From assembly GCA_030549495.1 (NCBI GenBank), contig JAUIRK010000501.1:310001-374000 (forward strand): a DNA stretch of 64,000 bases, given 5' to 3'. The translations under genes were made by a program, and so were the position numbers. The notes beneath the pieces were generated by a model. It saw only the letters and a program-made list of their open reading frames with translations, made no database searches and was not told the origin of the DNA. Shown piece after piece: positions 12,020 through 24,400 of the stretch; position 1 is the stretch's first letter; every line of letters starts with the position of its first letter. This DNA comes from Nectonema munidae. Lineage: Eukaryota; Nematomorpha; Nectonematoida; Nectonematidae.

Positions 12020-12475
12020 GTTTTTAGACGAAACCTCAAATTTGCTTGAAGCTTTCAAATATTTTGAAAGCCTAAATGCGAAAACTGACTTCAAAAATGA
12101 AACTGGCATGATCTAATTAATAAAAAAACATACATTTTATGTAAAATTTGAATAAATATTTTATTAGATATATTTCCCATCAATCAAAATTTTGGACATT
12201 TTTAAAAAGTAGCCATGTTTATTGAAAAAATCAAATATAAAGTTTATGCGTTGAAAACTAAATTTAATTATAAATTTTCAAGGGAGTATCTAATATAGAC
12301 CTGAAGATATAAGGTTAAATTAATGTCATTAAAAATGTTCATTTTTGATTTTGATTGAAAGTTTTTGACATGAGAATGTCATTCAACTACCATAGAAATG
12401 ATATCAAAAATGCAGCTAACAATTTTAGGAAAAGTCATAAAATTTAAAGGCATCAACCAATTTGGTACAATAAAT
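12020..12475 (+). repeat. Composite repeat, copy with one array-A unit plus end module
   Basis: 12040-12230 resembles one unit of the tandem array at 51200-52240 (opposite strand), and 12310-12475 is the same end module as at 2150 and 50890. It appears to be a minimal copy with one unit where the 51-kb copy has about seven. Confidence 0.6.
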
Positions 12476-12634
12476 ACTAGTAATAAAATTAGAATATAAT
12501 AAAATGCTCATGTATGTTATATAATATAATTTCATTTTCATTTAAGGTTTGAATGGTGGCACTTAAAATTTATTTATCAAATTGGTGTCAAGCTCAAGAT
12601 TTACTGTGAAATAAACAATTTTGTTTGTTATATA

Positions 12635-12700
12635 CAGTAAAACCTGGATAAAACGGTACCTTTGAAAAGCGACATCCTTCTAGATAGGGTGAAAAAAAAA
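12635..12700 (+). mobile_element. Tigger/pogo-type terminus
   Basis: TA followed by CAGTAAAACCTGGATAAAAC, the usual start of Tigger/pogo elements. The Tigger-type transposase remnant starts 0.5 kb downstream on the same strand. No partner end was recognised after it. Confidence 0.55.
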
Positions 12701-13150
12701 TTTTTTCTTTCTTATACTTGATACTGCATGTATTACCTGTCGCAAGCAATCCTTTGAGTTACAACTAACGACCTCTTTTCATTAACCTTGAAGAAAAAAA
12801 CCTGCATTTTAAGATCAAAAATTTTTTTCCAATTCAGTACAAATTTAAAATGGCTGTTTCTATGTTTTTTAAACCAACTAATTTTTTTTAATTTCTTCAA
12901 ATAATTGCTGAAACATAAAAAAATGTAAGAAATTTGAAATGTTTGATGAACTTTTCAATCTTTTTGGAAATAAAAATTTTATAAAATTTTCATTTTTTAA
13001 AATATGAAAATTCTTTTGATGTTTGCTAAATTTTTTTATCTTTCTGGAAATAAAAAATTTTTTCTTTATGATATTTAGTATTCTTTAAGTTTTTTTTACT
13101 TTTAAATGATAAATTTGTCATGTATAAGCTAGCTCTAGTTACTTTGAAAA

Positions 13151-14119
13151 GATTATGAATTAAAGGATATTTTCAACGCTGACGAAACAGCCCTCTTTTT
13201 CAAAGTTTTGCCTTCAAGATCCTTTATTTTAAAAAACGAAAATTGTAAAAATGATAAAATGTCAAAGCTCAGGGTTACTGTATTATTGGCTTGGAGTGCT
13301 ACAGAGGAAAATTTTTTACCGATTGTTATCGGAAAATATCAAAATCCAAGATGCTTCAAAAACAAGTCTGCCAAATCTTTAGCAGTCAACTATTACTTCA
13401 ACAAAAATCATGGAAGACATCAAGAATTTTTTCTACATGGCTTAAATCTGTCAACAACAAAATGATTAAAGAAAAAAGATCAGTTCTTTTATTCGTTGAT
13501 AATGTTTCTTCTCATATGGACATGAAGCTTTCAAATGTAAAAATAAAGTTCCTACCTGCTTACAGAACATCTGTACTTCAACCTCTTGATTATGGTATAA
13601 TCAAAAATTTTAAATATTTTTATAGATTCAAGTTAGTAAAGGACATTATTTCACGACTAAATGAAATCGAAATGGCAACAGATGTTACGAATAAAATCGA
13701 TTTATTTGATGCCTGTCAATGGGTTTCTCAAGCTTGGAACGAGGTTGAAGTTTTGACAATAAAAAATTGTTTTAAACGTTGTTGATTTAATTTTTCAAAT
13801 TTGTCATCTCCTCCTCAAATATCTACAATACTACCAAAAAAATGCTCAGTTAATTTGTGATGAAAATATTCAAACATCTATCGAGGAAGAACTATCTGGT
13901 GAAGAGAGTATTGAAATGACTTGTATTGATGAGGAGAAAACTACGCAAAAAGTAGAAAGAATAACCACAAGCCAAGTATTTGAAAACCTTGGAAATTTGA
14001 AGAACTTTTCTTTTCAAATTAATCCTGAAGAGCTTCTGAAACTTTCCCAGAAGGCAACTAAAATTGTTGAAGAGCATAAATTTTCCAAACTGAAACAACT
14101 CGATATAAAAATAAATTAA
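13151..14119 (+). pseudogene. Tigger/pogo (JRK/CENP-B-like) transposase remnant
   Basis: This carries the DDE_1 catalytic core of the pogo superfamily. The first acidic motif is NADETALFFKVLPSRSF; the second is LLFVDNVSSHMDMK, followed by KIKFLPAYRTSVLQPLDYGI and the terminal DACQWVSQAWNEVE. The first part (13151 to about 13400) is in frame 2 and continues in frame 1 (about 13400-13785), so there is at least one frameshift. A stop follows, and a family-like tail resumes at 13916-14119. The N-terminal CENP-B helix-turn-helix region is missing. It is a dead DNA transposon copy with no sign of host use. Confidence 0.85.
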
Positions 14120-14562
14120 GAATCTATAATTAGAATATTCTTAAATATTTTAATTTTTTTTGAAAAAATAAATTATTGAACCGCAATTCTGAAAAAATTT
14201 ATTCCCAAAAGTAAAAAATAATAGTAAGTATTTTAAAGAAGAAGAAAGAAGAAAAAATTTTAATAACTTTAAACAAATCAAAATATTAAATATGAACAAG
14301 ATAGAATTTCAAAATATTTAAAACAATATTATAAAATGAGGGAAGTTCAAGATCTATCGACCGTAACATGATTCTCCGGAAAACAATATTTCTAAAATTA
14401 CAAAATAGATATGATCATGAAATAATTATTTTAGCATTTAAAACTAAATATAATATTTTAGGTATCAAATCAGTAATAATCTAAAGATATTAAGATATAA
14501 AGATATAAGATATTAAGGTATAAGATATATATATAATATATATATATTTAATCGTGCAAATA

Positions 14563-14889
14563 TTAAATATGAGAAATACGTTTACAAATATAACAATTAT
14601 TAGAATTACATGACGAAGCATAATTGGAGTAGAAATGCTTTTTGACTGTAGATATAAAACTTTTAAAATTTAAAGTATTTTGCAGATGTAACAAATGAGT
14701 ATTCCAAACACCGACACTTCTAAACTTCAGAGAACTTTTTGACTTTGATTTTTTGTATGAAGGAATAACTAAGTTATTTGAATTTCGAAGATTATAGGAT
14801 GTTGTTTCTTTAACTATAAGGAACCAATTGTCAAACACTTTTTTAAAGAAGAGGTTCATTTTTTGAGTATGTGAAATAATTTGAGTCAT
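14563..14889 (-). pseudogene. C-terminal tail of a LINE reverse transcriptase
   Basis: The frame contains YNLRNSNNLVIPSYKKS, then FRSVGVWNTHLLHLQNTLN and FKSFISTVKKHF. This order is the standard end of CR1/L2-type non-LTR ORF2 proteins (YNLR..L.IP....., SLY..G..WN.LP, FK..LK..L). No RT domain lies immediately upstream. The related RT scrap at 17800-18055 on the same strand may be the missing part, separated by later insertions. Confidence 0.6.
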
Positions 14890-15161
14890 TACTTATAAAT
14901 GAGCCACTTTCAACAACATTAATAGATTAAATTTTTATATTAATAATACAAAATTTACTTTATTTCTTCCTTTGATATGGTTTATTTACTAGGCTTGTTC
15001 TTTTTTCTTCACTAAATTTCAATTTGAAGAAATTAAATTATTTTTTTAAAAATTATGTTTTTCATAATTTATTAAATTTCTAAATTGTTATGTTTTTCTT
15101 TTTCACTCATTTGGCAATATTCGGAATTAGTTTTATACAATTTATTTATATTTTCACTCAA

Positions 15162-15422
15162 TTAAAAATTTCCTGTGTAGTGAATAGCACCTTTAATCAT
15201 AAGTTCTTGGTAAATTATTTGATTATGTAAAATAGAAATAAAATCAATTGTTTTTTGCGGTTTCCAAGCCTGATTATTTTTCAAAACATGATTAAAAGAT
15301 TCGCATCTGTTATTTTTCCAATCAAAAGTATAGTTACTTTTTCGTACTTTAAAATTGCAGTATTGAATATTGTAAAAAGTTTTTATAATATAACCAATGC
15401 ATTGAAAATGAAATTTTTCCAA
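15162..15422 (-). pseudogene. MULE-type transposase fragment
   Basis: NNRCESFNHVLKNNQAWKPQ followed by a helical segment with LHNQIIYQE and HYTGNF matches the stretch that follows the DDE core in animal MULE transposases, where N-ACESFNHVLK is well conserved. The catalytic core itself is absent, so this is a truncated relic of 86 codons. Confidence 0.6.
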
Positions 15423-16319
15423 AAAATTACTAATTTTTGTTTCGAATTTGAAAAATGTTTTGGAATCAATTATTCCATCATTGTGAAATATAATTGCAAT
15501 AACATCTTGAATTTAATATTTTGCTAAACTAACTTAATTTCCAAAGCATTAAATTAAAATTGCTCCTTGTATACAGCGTTCCTATCGTATAGATTTGAGT
15601 ATAGCTAAAACTCTTGATCTATCCCAATAATTAACTTGGAAGATTTTAAGTTAGAAGTACTTTCATTGAATAAGGTAGTTCTTATAAATGTAAAAAATTC
15701 ATTGAAGACTTCAATAGATGAATCAAAATGAATAAAAATCGTACTAGTAAAATAAAATTTTTGTTAATTTTTTTATTCAAAATATTAACATTTTGAAAGA
15801 TTGTAGCAGTCAGATAAAAAGGTCCTAAATCGGTAGGACTTTTTACCCAAATACACCCAAATATACCCAAATACAAACAAATATGTTCTTTATTTACAAA
15901 TAAGAACTTGAAATTAAAAATAATATTAAATAAATGCTTAAAATAAAAAGATACACAGATATTTAAGTTTGAACGAGCGCTGGTAATAGAGTATCGTTAT
16001 ATATTTTTATGTCACCCATTTTCTTGCCAGGCCACATATATTAGTAATTATTTAAATTAAAAAATTATTTTGTGTTTTCAAACTTACTATTATAAATTAA
16101 TTATATTATTATTTATAAATAATTTTTATTTTAGTTGGTTGGTTGGTGGATACAAAGCTCAGGAGTGTGAAGAGGATCAGTTTTTGGAGAGGGGGGGGGC
16201 GACCGACCACGAGCTGAGAGGACAATGGGCTTTTATATTTTAAGTTATTATTATAATATAAACAATTTTAATTTTAAAAAAAATAGATTAATTTTATTTA
16301 AATAGTATAATTTTATTTA

Positions 16320-17110
16320 AAAATTATCAGACGTCGACTTAGCTACTAAATTCACTCCCATAATCTCATTAATAATCTTCAATGTGCTTACCTACCGTTC
16401 AGAAATACCGAATCCGCACTTTCAAACTTCTCCACTTACATTGAAAAATCGAATCAAGAGAAAAAAATATGTTCTTCTATTTTTCTTTACATATCCAATA
16501 CGTTCAATAATGCTTGGCATTTTGCTATTCTATCCAATCTTCTATCTAAAGCCTACCCCAAGTACCTTATTAAATTAATATCTAGCTACCTTTCAAACAG
16601 ACAACTTATCTTCAGATATAAATTCTTCTCTGCTGTTCATTCTCTCTCTCTATCTACACCCCAAGGTGGTTGCCTTTCCGATATTCTCTGGATTGTACTA
16701 ATCAATCCAATCCTCGAGTTTATTAGGTCAAATACAGACTTCGCTCAATGTTATTCTGATGACATTGTATTCTCCTTCTCAAGTGACTCACAAGTTAAGA
16801 ATCTTTATAGAATTTCAGCTTTTTTCAAATCTCTAGTGAAATTTTCTAGCTCACTCAAGATCTCCTTTAACCCATCTAAAACGTCTTTGATCCATTTCAC
16901 GCGCAAATCAGTTTCAAATCTTGGTGTCACCTTAGACTCGTCCTATATAACACCCTCATCATCAGTTAAATATCTCGGGCTCACTTTCCAATCCAACTTA
17001 CGTTGGACGGAACACTTCAAAAGTTTATACAAAATGCTAAGCTTCACAATTTTTTCCACAAAAAAAGTCGTTGCTTACAAATGGGGCTTGTCTGTATATA
17101 GATTTATATT
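16320..17110 (+). pseudogene. Truncated LINE, reverse transcriptase fragment
   Basis: The region reads as an RT palm: LSTPQGGCLSDILWIVLINP, then CYSDDIVFSFSSDSQ (YSDD for the usual FADD), then KISFNPSKTSLIHFTRKSV and SSSVKYLGLTFQSNLRWTEH. It is clearly the same superfamily as the full LINE at 40189-45399 (there STPQGGNLSDLLW, FSDDLLF, KYLGLTFQPNL) but on the other strand and diverged. It is truncated at both ends, and its frame is interrupted between the palm and the thumb. Confidence 0.85.
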
Positions 17111-17559
17111 ACTAAAATTTCATAAATATTCGTATAAGCAGTAAGAAGATGACGAACAACCCAGTCAGGGAATTCTTCTCTTACAATTTGAATTCATTTT
17201 AATAACAGAATAATATCTGGTTAAACAAAATGATGTTCAAGTTTATAGTTGAAATCTATGATGATATATTAATTTTTTGAAACGTTAAAATATTTGTCAT
17301 CTTTTCTCCTTAAATAATCGTATTTTTCGCCATTTTAAATGTAATAAAGAATTTTATTTGATATAGAAATCCAGGTCCCACTATCATCATAAAAATATTT
17401 TCTACTATTCAATGAATAGATTATGAATTTTATTATAAAATCTATAATCTAAAATTATATTATAGATAATATCTTTGAATTTCAAAGATATTTAAACTTT
17501 AATTTACAAGAAAAGGAAAAGCAAGGCCTATTCTGAGGATCCTCATTTTCTTTACATCT

Positions 17560-17690
17560 TATTTTCACTATTTTATCATTTATATATATTTATTTTGAAA
17601 GAAAAGTTTATACTCCGAAACTAGTTAGCAATATCACTAATAAAGTGTCCAGTTTTTTTTCATTTTTATATTTGTTATAAACTTTTTTCA
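17560..17690 (+). repeat. Dispersed repeat, copy 1
   Basis: ATTTTATCATTTATATAT, GTTTATACTCCGAAA and AATAAAGTGTCCAGTTTTT occur in the same order and spacing at 49430-49550. No coding content seen. Confidence 0.55.
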
Positions 17691-17799
17691 CCTTCTCTTT
17701 GAATGCGCATATCTGTCAGAAATGATATTTCAAAAAAGGATAATTTTTAATTAAATTTAAAAATTTGCCATTGAATCCGTATTTTTAAGTTTGAAAACA

Positions 17800-18055
17800 T
17801 CTAGTTACGAGTTTATGGTTAATTTTATCAAATGCTTTGCTTAAGATGTCAGAAGAAGAACTAACTTCGAATTTATTAGTATAAGATTCATGAATTTTGG
17901 TATAACAGTAGCAAAAGCGTCCAGTCTAGGCATGGTTGATCTCAATCCAACTTGATTTTTATTATTCAGATTTGTTTAGAAATAAAAGCTTTCATTCTAG
18001 CAAAATTTATTTTCTCAAAAAATTTCTCTAGAAATGTTAGAATAGAAACAGGCGA
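17800..18055 (-). pseudogene. LINE reverse transcriptase scrap
   Basis: On the minus strand, SPVSILTFLEKFFEKINFAR corresponds to the RPISLLP...KIFEKI block. After a break, SKAFDKINHKLV corresponds to the L.DLSKAFDTINH catalytic motif of CR1/L2-type RTs. Several frame breaks are present. It may be part of the same old element as the tail at 14563-14889. Confidence 0.6.
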
Positions 18056-18301
18056 TAATAAGAAAGAGAACAAATTAAAATAAATTTAAAATTTTAATCG
18101 TTAAATTCAAATCGAAAAATGTGAGCCTTATTTTATTTTTTATTTTAATTACGTTCTAGCCTTGATTCGTTACAAATAGTAGCGATAAAATGTAAATTCT
18201 TTAATATCCTTGGGAATACTTCAAACAATTATGCTGATTTTAATTGTTTTTAAATTCTTAAAATTTAAAATATTATATATTTTATTTTAAAGACTTATAA
18301 C

Positions 18302-18747
18302 CAGGGCTTCGGAGCCGCCTTGTGTGGCTTAGAAGCAAATATATTTTTTTATGGCTTCCGCTTTGACCCGACGTTTTATATTTTATAATTAATATACATA
18401 ACTTTTCTCTGGAAATAGAATGTGAACATGAACTAAAACTGATTGGTTATATATGTAACGTACAAAAAAAGTTTTTATTGGAGGTAGTCGCCTACTACAT
18501 TTCATTAAGTTTTAAAGCTTCTCTGAAGAAGCGAAATATATAATTTGCATTTAAATTTTTGTTCCAAATAGAAAATCATTTTTGTCCAAATGGAACAGCC
18601 TATATTTAATTTTAACTAACTTTAATATATGTAACAATTGTGCATTTGATACATCACGAATTATACGCTTGGAGCCATAGGGAGCCGCTTTTTGTTATTT
18701 GTGACTCCGACTCCTAGTGAAAAAATTCTTTTTCTCTGAAGCCCTGC
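18302..18747. mobile_element. hAT MITE, 446 bp, perfect 8-bp target duplication
   Basis: The ends are CAGGGCTTCGGAGCC and the complement of CAGGGCTTCAGAGAA. The flanks are identical octamers CTTATAAC (18294-18301 and 18748-18755), the signature of hAT integration. The interior is non-coding. Confidence 0.88.
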
Positions 18748-19295
18748 TTATAACACATATTTTTCCTTAGATATCATTTTTTTTGAGTTAGCGGCGATGT
18801 TTTCTGCCTATCCTTTGGCTGTAATATTTATGTTGACAGATTTTTCATGTGTCGTGAATTGTATAGATAAAAAAATTTCAATTTGTGTTATTGGAACAGT
18901 AAAATATGTATTCCACATGTTCTACGGCTTGCATACCTAAAAAGTTTGGGGTTGACTCAATAAGTATGACTTTTATTCCTTGAGATTTATATTATACATA
19001 AGCATTCCAAAAAAATTTAAACCTGTTTATGTCGTGTCGAGACAATATCTTGCAAGAATGATACATTTGGACCAACAAAACAGCCGCAAACAATCTTAGA
19101 CTACAACAAATTTACGTTTGGGGTAAGCGCATTTAAAACGATGCTTTGAAATTTTAGCTGTTATATATAACGCTTCGAGAGGATGGCCAATAGCGATTTT
19201 TGAAATTTTCTCCACATTGCTGCTAATAACAGCTGGGTAATTATGAAAGCTAATCGAACCCATCTGTTGAAAAATGGACAGGAATAGATTTATAA

Positions 19296-19694
19296 CAGAC
19301 GTTCTTAAGCCTTTTTTTTAACACATGGACCCCTTTTCTTTTTTTTTCTTGTTCATAAAAATTGGACAAAAAATATTTTATTTTAATATTTTTCACTAAA
19401 AATTTTGAGGTTATGATAAAGAAAATGCTATATAATTAGATTTCATATTGAAATGAAAGAAAATCTATATTATAATACAATTTTATACTTATATTTTATA
19501 ATTTTATATTTATAATAAGTGGAAATTATAGTGAAAAATTAACTTTTTATAAAAAAAACCGGTTTGAGCTGGTTTTCTTCATGGACTACCAAAATATCAT
19601 TGCGTACCCCCAATTTATAATATTTTGCCTGTGGACCCCCTGAATTATTATATGGATCCCTAGGGTCCATGTGGACCCCGATTGAGAAACCCTG
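19296..19694. mobile_element. hAT MITE, 399 bp, perfect 8-bp target duplication
   Basis: The ends are CAGACGTTCTTAAGCC and the complement of CAGGGTTTCTCAATCGGG. Identical ATTTATAA octamers flank it (19288-19295 and 19695-19702). The sub-terminal CATGGACCCC motif appears near both ends in opposite orientation. No transposase. Confidence 0.88.
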
Positions 19695-19702
19695 ATTTAT
19701 AA

Positions 19703-21380
19703 GGTTGTATGCCTATGAAAATCAAAAGTGAAATTTCATTTACTCACATATCTGCTCAAAATCTGCCTTTTTTACGGTTTCACCAAAACTAGTGAACCAA
19801 CTGCAACACTCATTATTAAGTAATGGTAATGTAATTGGCATAATTTCGCGCAATCAATACCTTGAAAATACCTTCTTTGTTTGTAGTCCTTTGAGTTTAA
19901 GACAGTCGCTCTTATTTTTCAACTTTTGGAGCATAGAGATGTCCTCAAAATGAAATTAAACGTGAAATTGACATATATGGCTTACGTTTTTATAGTATTA
20001 TTGACTGGTGTAACTTTTTTCATGAAATTTTCGAGAAAATCAACAAATTATTGATGGGGTTGAGTTGAAGATGGAAATCACATTACACCAAAAATAATGA
20101 GGCTAAGCGCTTTCATAGAAAATACCTAGAACCTGAGTGTTAAAAATATTTTGTGTTACAAAGACTACATAAAATCATTTGCTAATATCCTACAGTGATT
20201 ATTTCAGAATGACTGGCTTTCTTTCTCTAATTTAAACCAATTTGCTGGTGAAATTCATTCTCATGAAGTCAACAGAATTTCGTCTATACAAACCACACAA
20301 TCGTTCTCACCCAAAATCAAAATAAGCTTTCAAAAAGTATTTTGTGGATCTCCTATTAGATTAATATCTTATTTGAGATAGCGATACTAATATGTTAGCC
20401 TATCTTTTTATGCCTTCACTTATTTCCTTCTTTAGGCTTGATGTTATTTAGGGCAATATTTTAATTGCATGTCCGTAACAATAAATTATATTTTATGATT
20501 CGCTGAATAATTTAAATATCTGTTTTATTTGTTGTATCTAATTATAATAAATGAGTTATATTTGTGTGTGTAAATATATAGAGTCTCTTTCAAAAAATTA
20601 CAGTACCTTACCGCCGGTTAAGTACTTGTAAAGTTTTTGTAAAATCTATAATAATCCATGTTGCATTGTCGATATGGAGGAATTTAGCCTCTTCTTTTGA
20701 AGTGGCGAATTGAATACTCTTCAAAAATAAAATAACATATTTTTCACATTTTGATAGATAAGTAATTTACCAAATTCTCTGTCATTGATATTCTGAATTC
20801 TGATAAGAGTGTCAATTTTTGTGAAAAATGTAAATATACGCTCTTTTTTATATAATCAATGGATATTTGCTTTTGGGAGTTAAGTTGGTCATATAAATTT
20901 TTGTGGTTTCCATATTCGCTATACAAAAATATATATTTCAATTTTATTTTCTTAGAATTTGTTTATAAAAATTTAAAATCAATTTTAAGGCCACTCCCTT
21001 ATTAAAACCCTTTTAGGTCCAATAGAGCAGCAATGTCCTATAAATTAAATTAGTCTTTTTTATTAAATTGTCGTTGAAAAAGAAAGGCTGAAGGTTTATT
21101 TTTAAAAACTTAGGCCTACGGGTTAATTTATATATCATCTCAAATTTAATTGGAAGATGGATGATGTTAAAACTACAGTAGCCCCTCCCCCTGTTACATA
21201 GGAGATGATTTTTGGCAACGTCATTAAAAACGTTTTCATAATAAAATAGAAAAATGTTGGTTTAATTGTATAATCGGAAACCTGTGATCGATCTTTTATT
21301 CGCGGGACTACTTTGACTCATGTTCTGGAGCCCCACTGGAACTTTTACCCGGAGGGAGGGTGCATATAAGCATGTTAGGG
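19703..21380. other. Intergenic DNA upstream of UFM1
   Basis: No reading frame I can support. At about 21004-21125 there is a pair of piggyBac-like ends, CCCTTTTAGGTCC after TTAAAA and the complement of CCCGTAGGCCTAAG before TTAA, possibly a small MITE. From 21180 the base composition becomes less AT-rich, as might be expected near the UFM1 promoter. Confidence 0.4.
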
Positions 21381-21449
21381 TCGTGTACTACAAGTGTTTA
21401 ACTGCAATATTTAACATTCATTCTTCCGATTTAATACTTTTTGTTTTAG

Positions 21450-24400
21450 GAGCAAAGTTACATTTAAAATCACACTAACATCAGATCCAAAGTTGCCATA
21501 TAAAATGTATTCAATGGTTTTATCTTCATTCAATCAATATTTGCTGTAATGAACATCTTTTCTTTTTGCCTTAGAATTGCTGTGCCCGAAAATGCTCCTT
21601 TTACTGCCGTGATTAAATTCGCCGCTGAAGAGGTAATATCTTTTTATGCACCACTCATCTTAAACTCCTAAACAATTGTGATATCCAACGATCCAAAGAA
21701 TTTTATTTTGTCTTTTAAAGTTTTTATTTTTAAGAAATAATTACACTATTTTTATAAACCATTAAAATGGGAAAGTGTTGGGTTTAGCATTTTATCAGGC
21801 GGTTGAGATGTTTTATTAGATAATATATGAATACATAGGTTTCACCTACAAAGCGTTAAATACACTGGAAATGAACCACCAAAATGGTTTATTAATTTAT
21901 ACACTTCTGATTTATAATATACTTCTATTCTTCGCAAGTGTAGAGATACGGAAGATCTTCAAAGGGAAAGCAGATTTCCATCGAGATGATGAATTTATTT
22001 AGCGTATTGCAAATAAAAAATTAGGACACGATTATTATTTATGTTTGTATTGAACTCGGCTAATTGATTGAAATTCTTTAAGTTTATTAGTGATTGCTTT
22101 CACAAAAATTATCTTCTCAACTGTTTTCCTATTTGACCGTTTTTCAAATGACTTTAAACGTTCTTTTTGATATCTCAGCGCCGGTTATAAGTCTTGACAT
22201 GTTAATAAAGCATTAAATTAGTATTTCTTATGTTTATATCTTTATATCCATATAACTGTAATTTCTTTAACTCTTTCAGCCAAAATGGGTCATTTTTGAC
22301 CAATAAAATTAAAATTGTCTGCTTTCTGTCATATGAAAATTTATTCAAAAAAATAAAATCCGTGATGGCATGAATCTTTTAACCCAAAAAAAAGTAAATA
22401 TGCTTGCTTGTTTAAATTTTTCCGAAACTCCACTAAATTGAATAAAAATGTTCGCTATTTTATTCTCCATTTTTTTCTCACGTTTTATTTTAATATCCAA
22501 ATATTTTTTCAAGTTCAAAGTCGCGCCCGAGTCAAGTGCTATCATAACGAATGAAGGTGTTGGAGTGAATCCTCAACAAACAGCTGGTTAATTTTTTTTA
22601 CCACTCTTGTTTAAAAATAGCTTCCAATAGTTTTTAATCTATAAAAACTAACCCGGCTCCGAATGTAATGCTAAATTATTATCCTGTAAAAGGGGATTGT
22701 AGTGATTTCGCTTCAAGCATAAATTGATTGATTGATTGATTTCCAATCCATTGCTCATTATGTCCCTTTCTTCTACATTTTAATTTGACGCTTTCCTATA
22801 TTCATTGATCCAATATTTCCATTTTATTAACATTCTTGTGAGATTTTATTATCCTTGTCTCATTCTAAACTTAATTTCGAACTTGTGAATCTCAATGATA
22901 AATACGATTACTTGTATTTCCTTGGTTCAGGGGTCATTTTACTTGTATTTTCCATATCCTTACTTTTAACAGCACCCTTGCAGTACAAACCATGGCTTTT
23001 TACTCCATTTGTACAACTTTTCTTAGCATTTCAGGAAATGAAATATAGGTAACCTAGACAAAGAATACGATATAATTTTTGTTCAAATTATTGGGTTAAC
23101 GAATTTTTTTTCTATAAATAGTCTACCATTTTTTAATCAAGATATTTACAGAAATGAAAGAATAATTCTTTTGTCATTTTTGAAAAATGTTTGCAGATAT
23201 CAACTTTTTATAGATATGTCCACCGATCATTGACATAATTGATACAACGAAAACGTTTTAAAAAAAATAATTTATAGAAAAAAATTGAATCACGCTATCT
23301 AAGTTCAAAATAAAATTTGTGTTTCATTCTTTGTCTAAAAAAAATGAGATATTTATATAGTCATATAAACAAAATCGTCCATTTTTAGAAATGAGAAATG
23401 ATAAAAAAATTTAAATAAAATTTTATTTTTTGTTAGCTGAAAATCCTATAAAGTTTTTAGTAAAAGTGAGGAAGAACACATTTTACACTTGCTAATTTGA
23501 TCATTCTCTTCATAAATTATGAAATTAGAGACCAGGGTTTTCATATAAAAAAAAGTTAGTTAATATATGCTCACACGTATTTATATTCTTTGATAATATA
23601 TTTTTTAAGTTTTTTGCACCAAAAAAATACATTGTAATTGGTAGATTTTTTAAAAAACAAAAAAAAATTTGACTAGAAATGTTATGACTTCTCATGTTGA
23701 TAAAATTATCATCAGAGCAAAAAAACAGTTTAGACAATGTAATGAAAAAAACATATGTAGTTTAATTTGCAATTAGAACAAAGTATACGAATTTAATTTA
23801 CAAATAAATATGTGACATCTTTGGCATTTCCCCCTTTTTTAGGGTTGCATGTAGGTAAAGAACAACTACCTGAAGTAGACTGTGGCTCATTCATTGAGAA
23901 ATATTGTGAATATTTCTAGGTTATTCTCAGATCTAAGTTTTATAGAAGTTTTTGATAGTTTTAGACATAAACTTCTGAAGAAATATTTCCTACCACTAGC
24001 TTTTGTAGTAGGGCATAAATTTGGAGAGTTATGTTTTGAAATGATCCAACTATTGTGACGAATATGTCTAAATAGTTAGTGAGATCTACTAGGTTTATAT
24101 CAAGTGTAAGATCTAAGCCTTTTATTTTCTATATCTTATCACTATATTTGTTTCTGGTATACTATATGGCGCTTCTATTTTTATTTCTTTTAAATTCTGA
24201 CTAGATAAAAGGTACGCTACTTTAAAATTTTACGCGCGTGTTTACGGGGACTATACCCGATCAGTGATTCATTTGTAGCAAATAAAAAGTTGCTTTCACA
24301 TTTAGAAAGTTTTTTAACGTGCGTAAATGATTGGGTCTAATTATATGGGGCATAAACGTTTTGTTTGATCCAACTGTTCAACAAACCGTGTAGTTATTGT

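Noticed and set aside
16836-17144. 102-codon frame as an independent gene
   Set aside because: It is the thumb region of the truncated LINE that starts near 16320.
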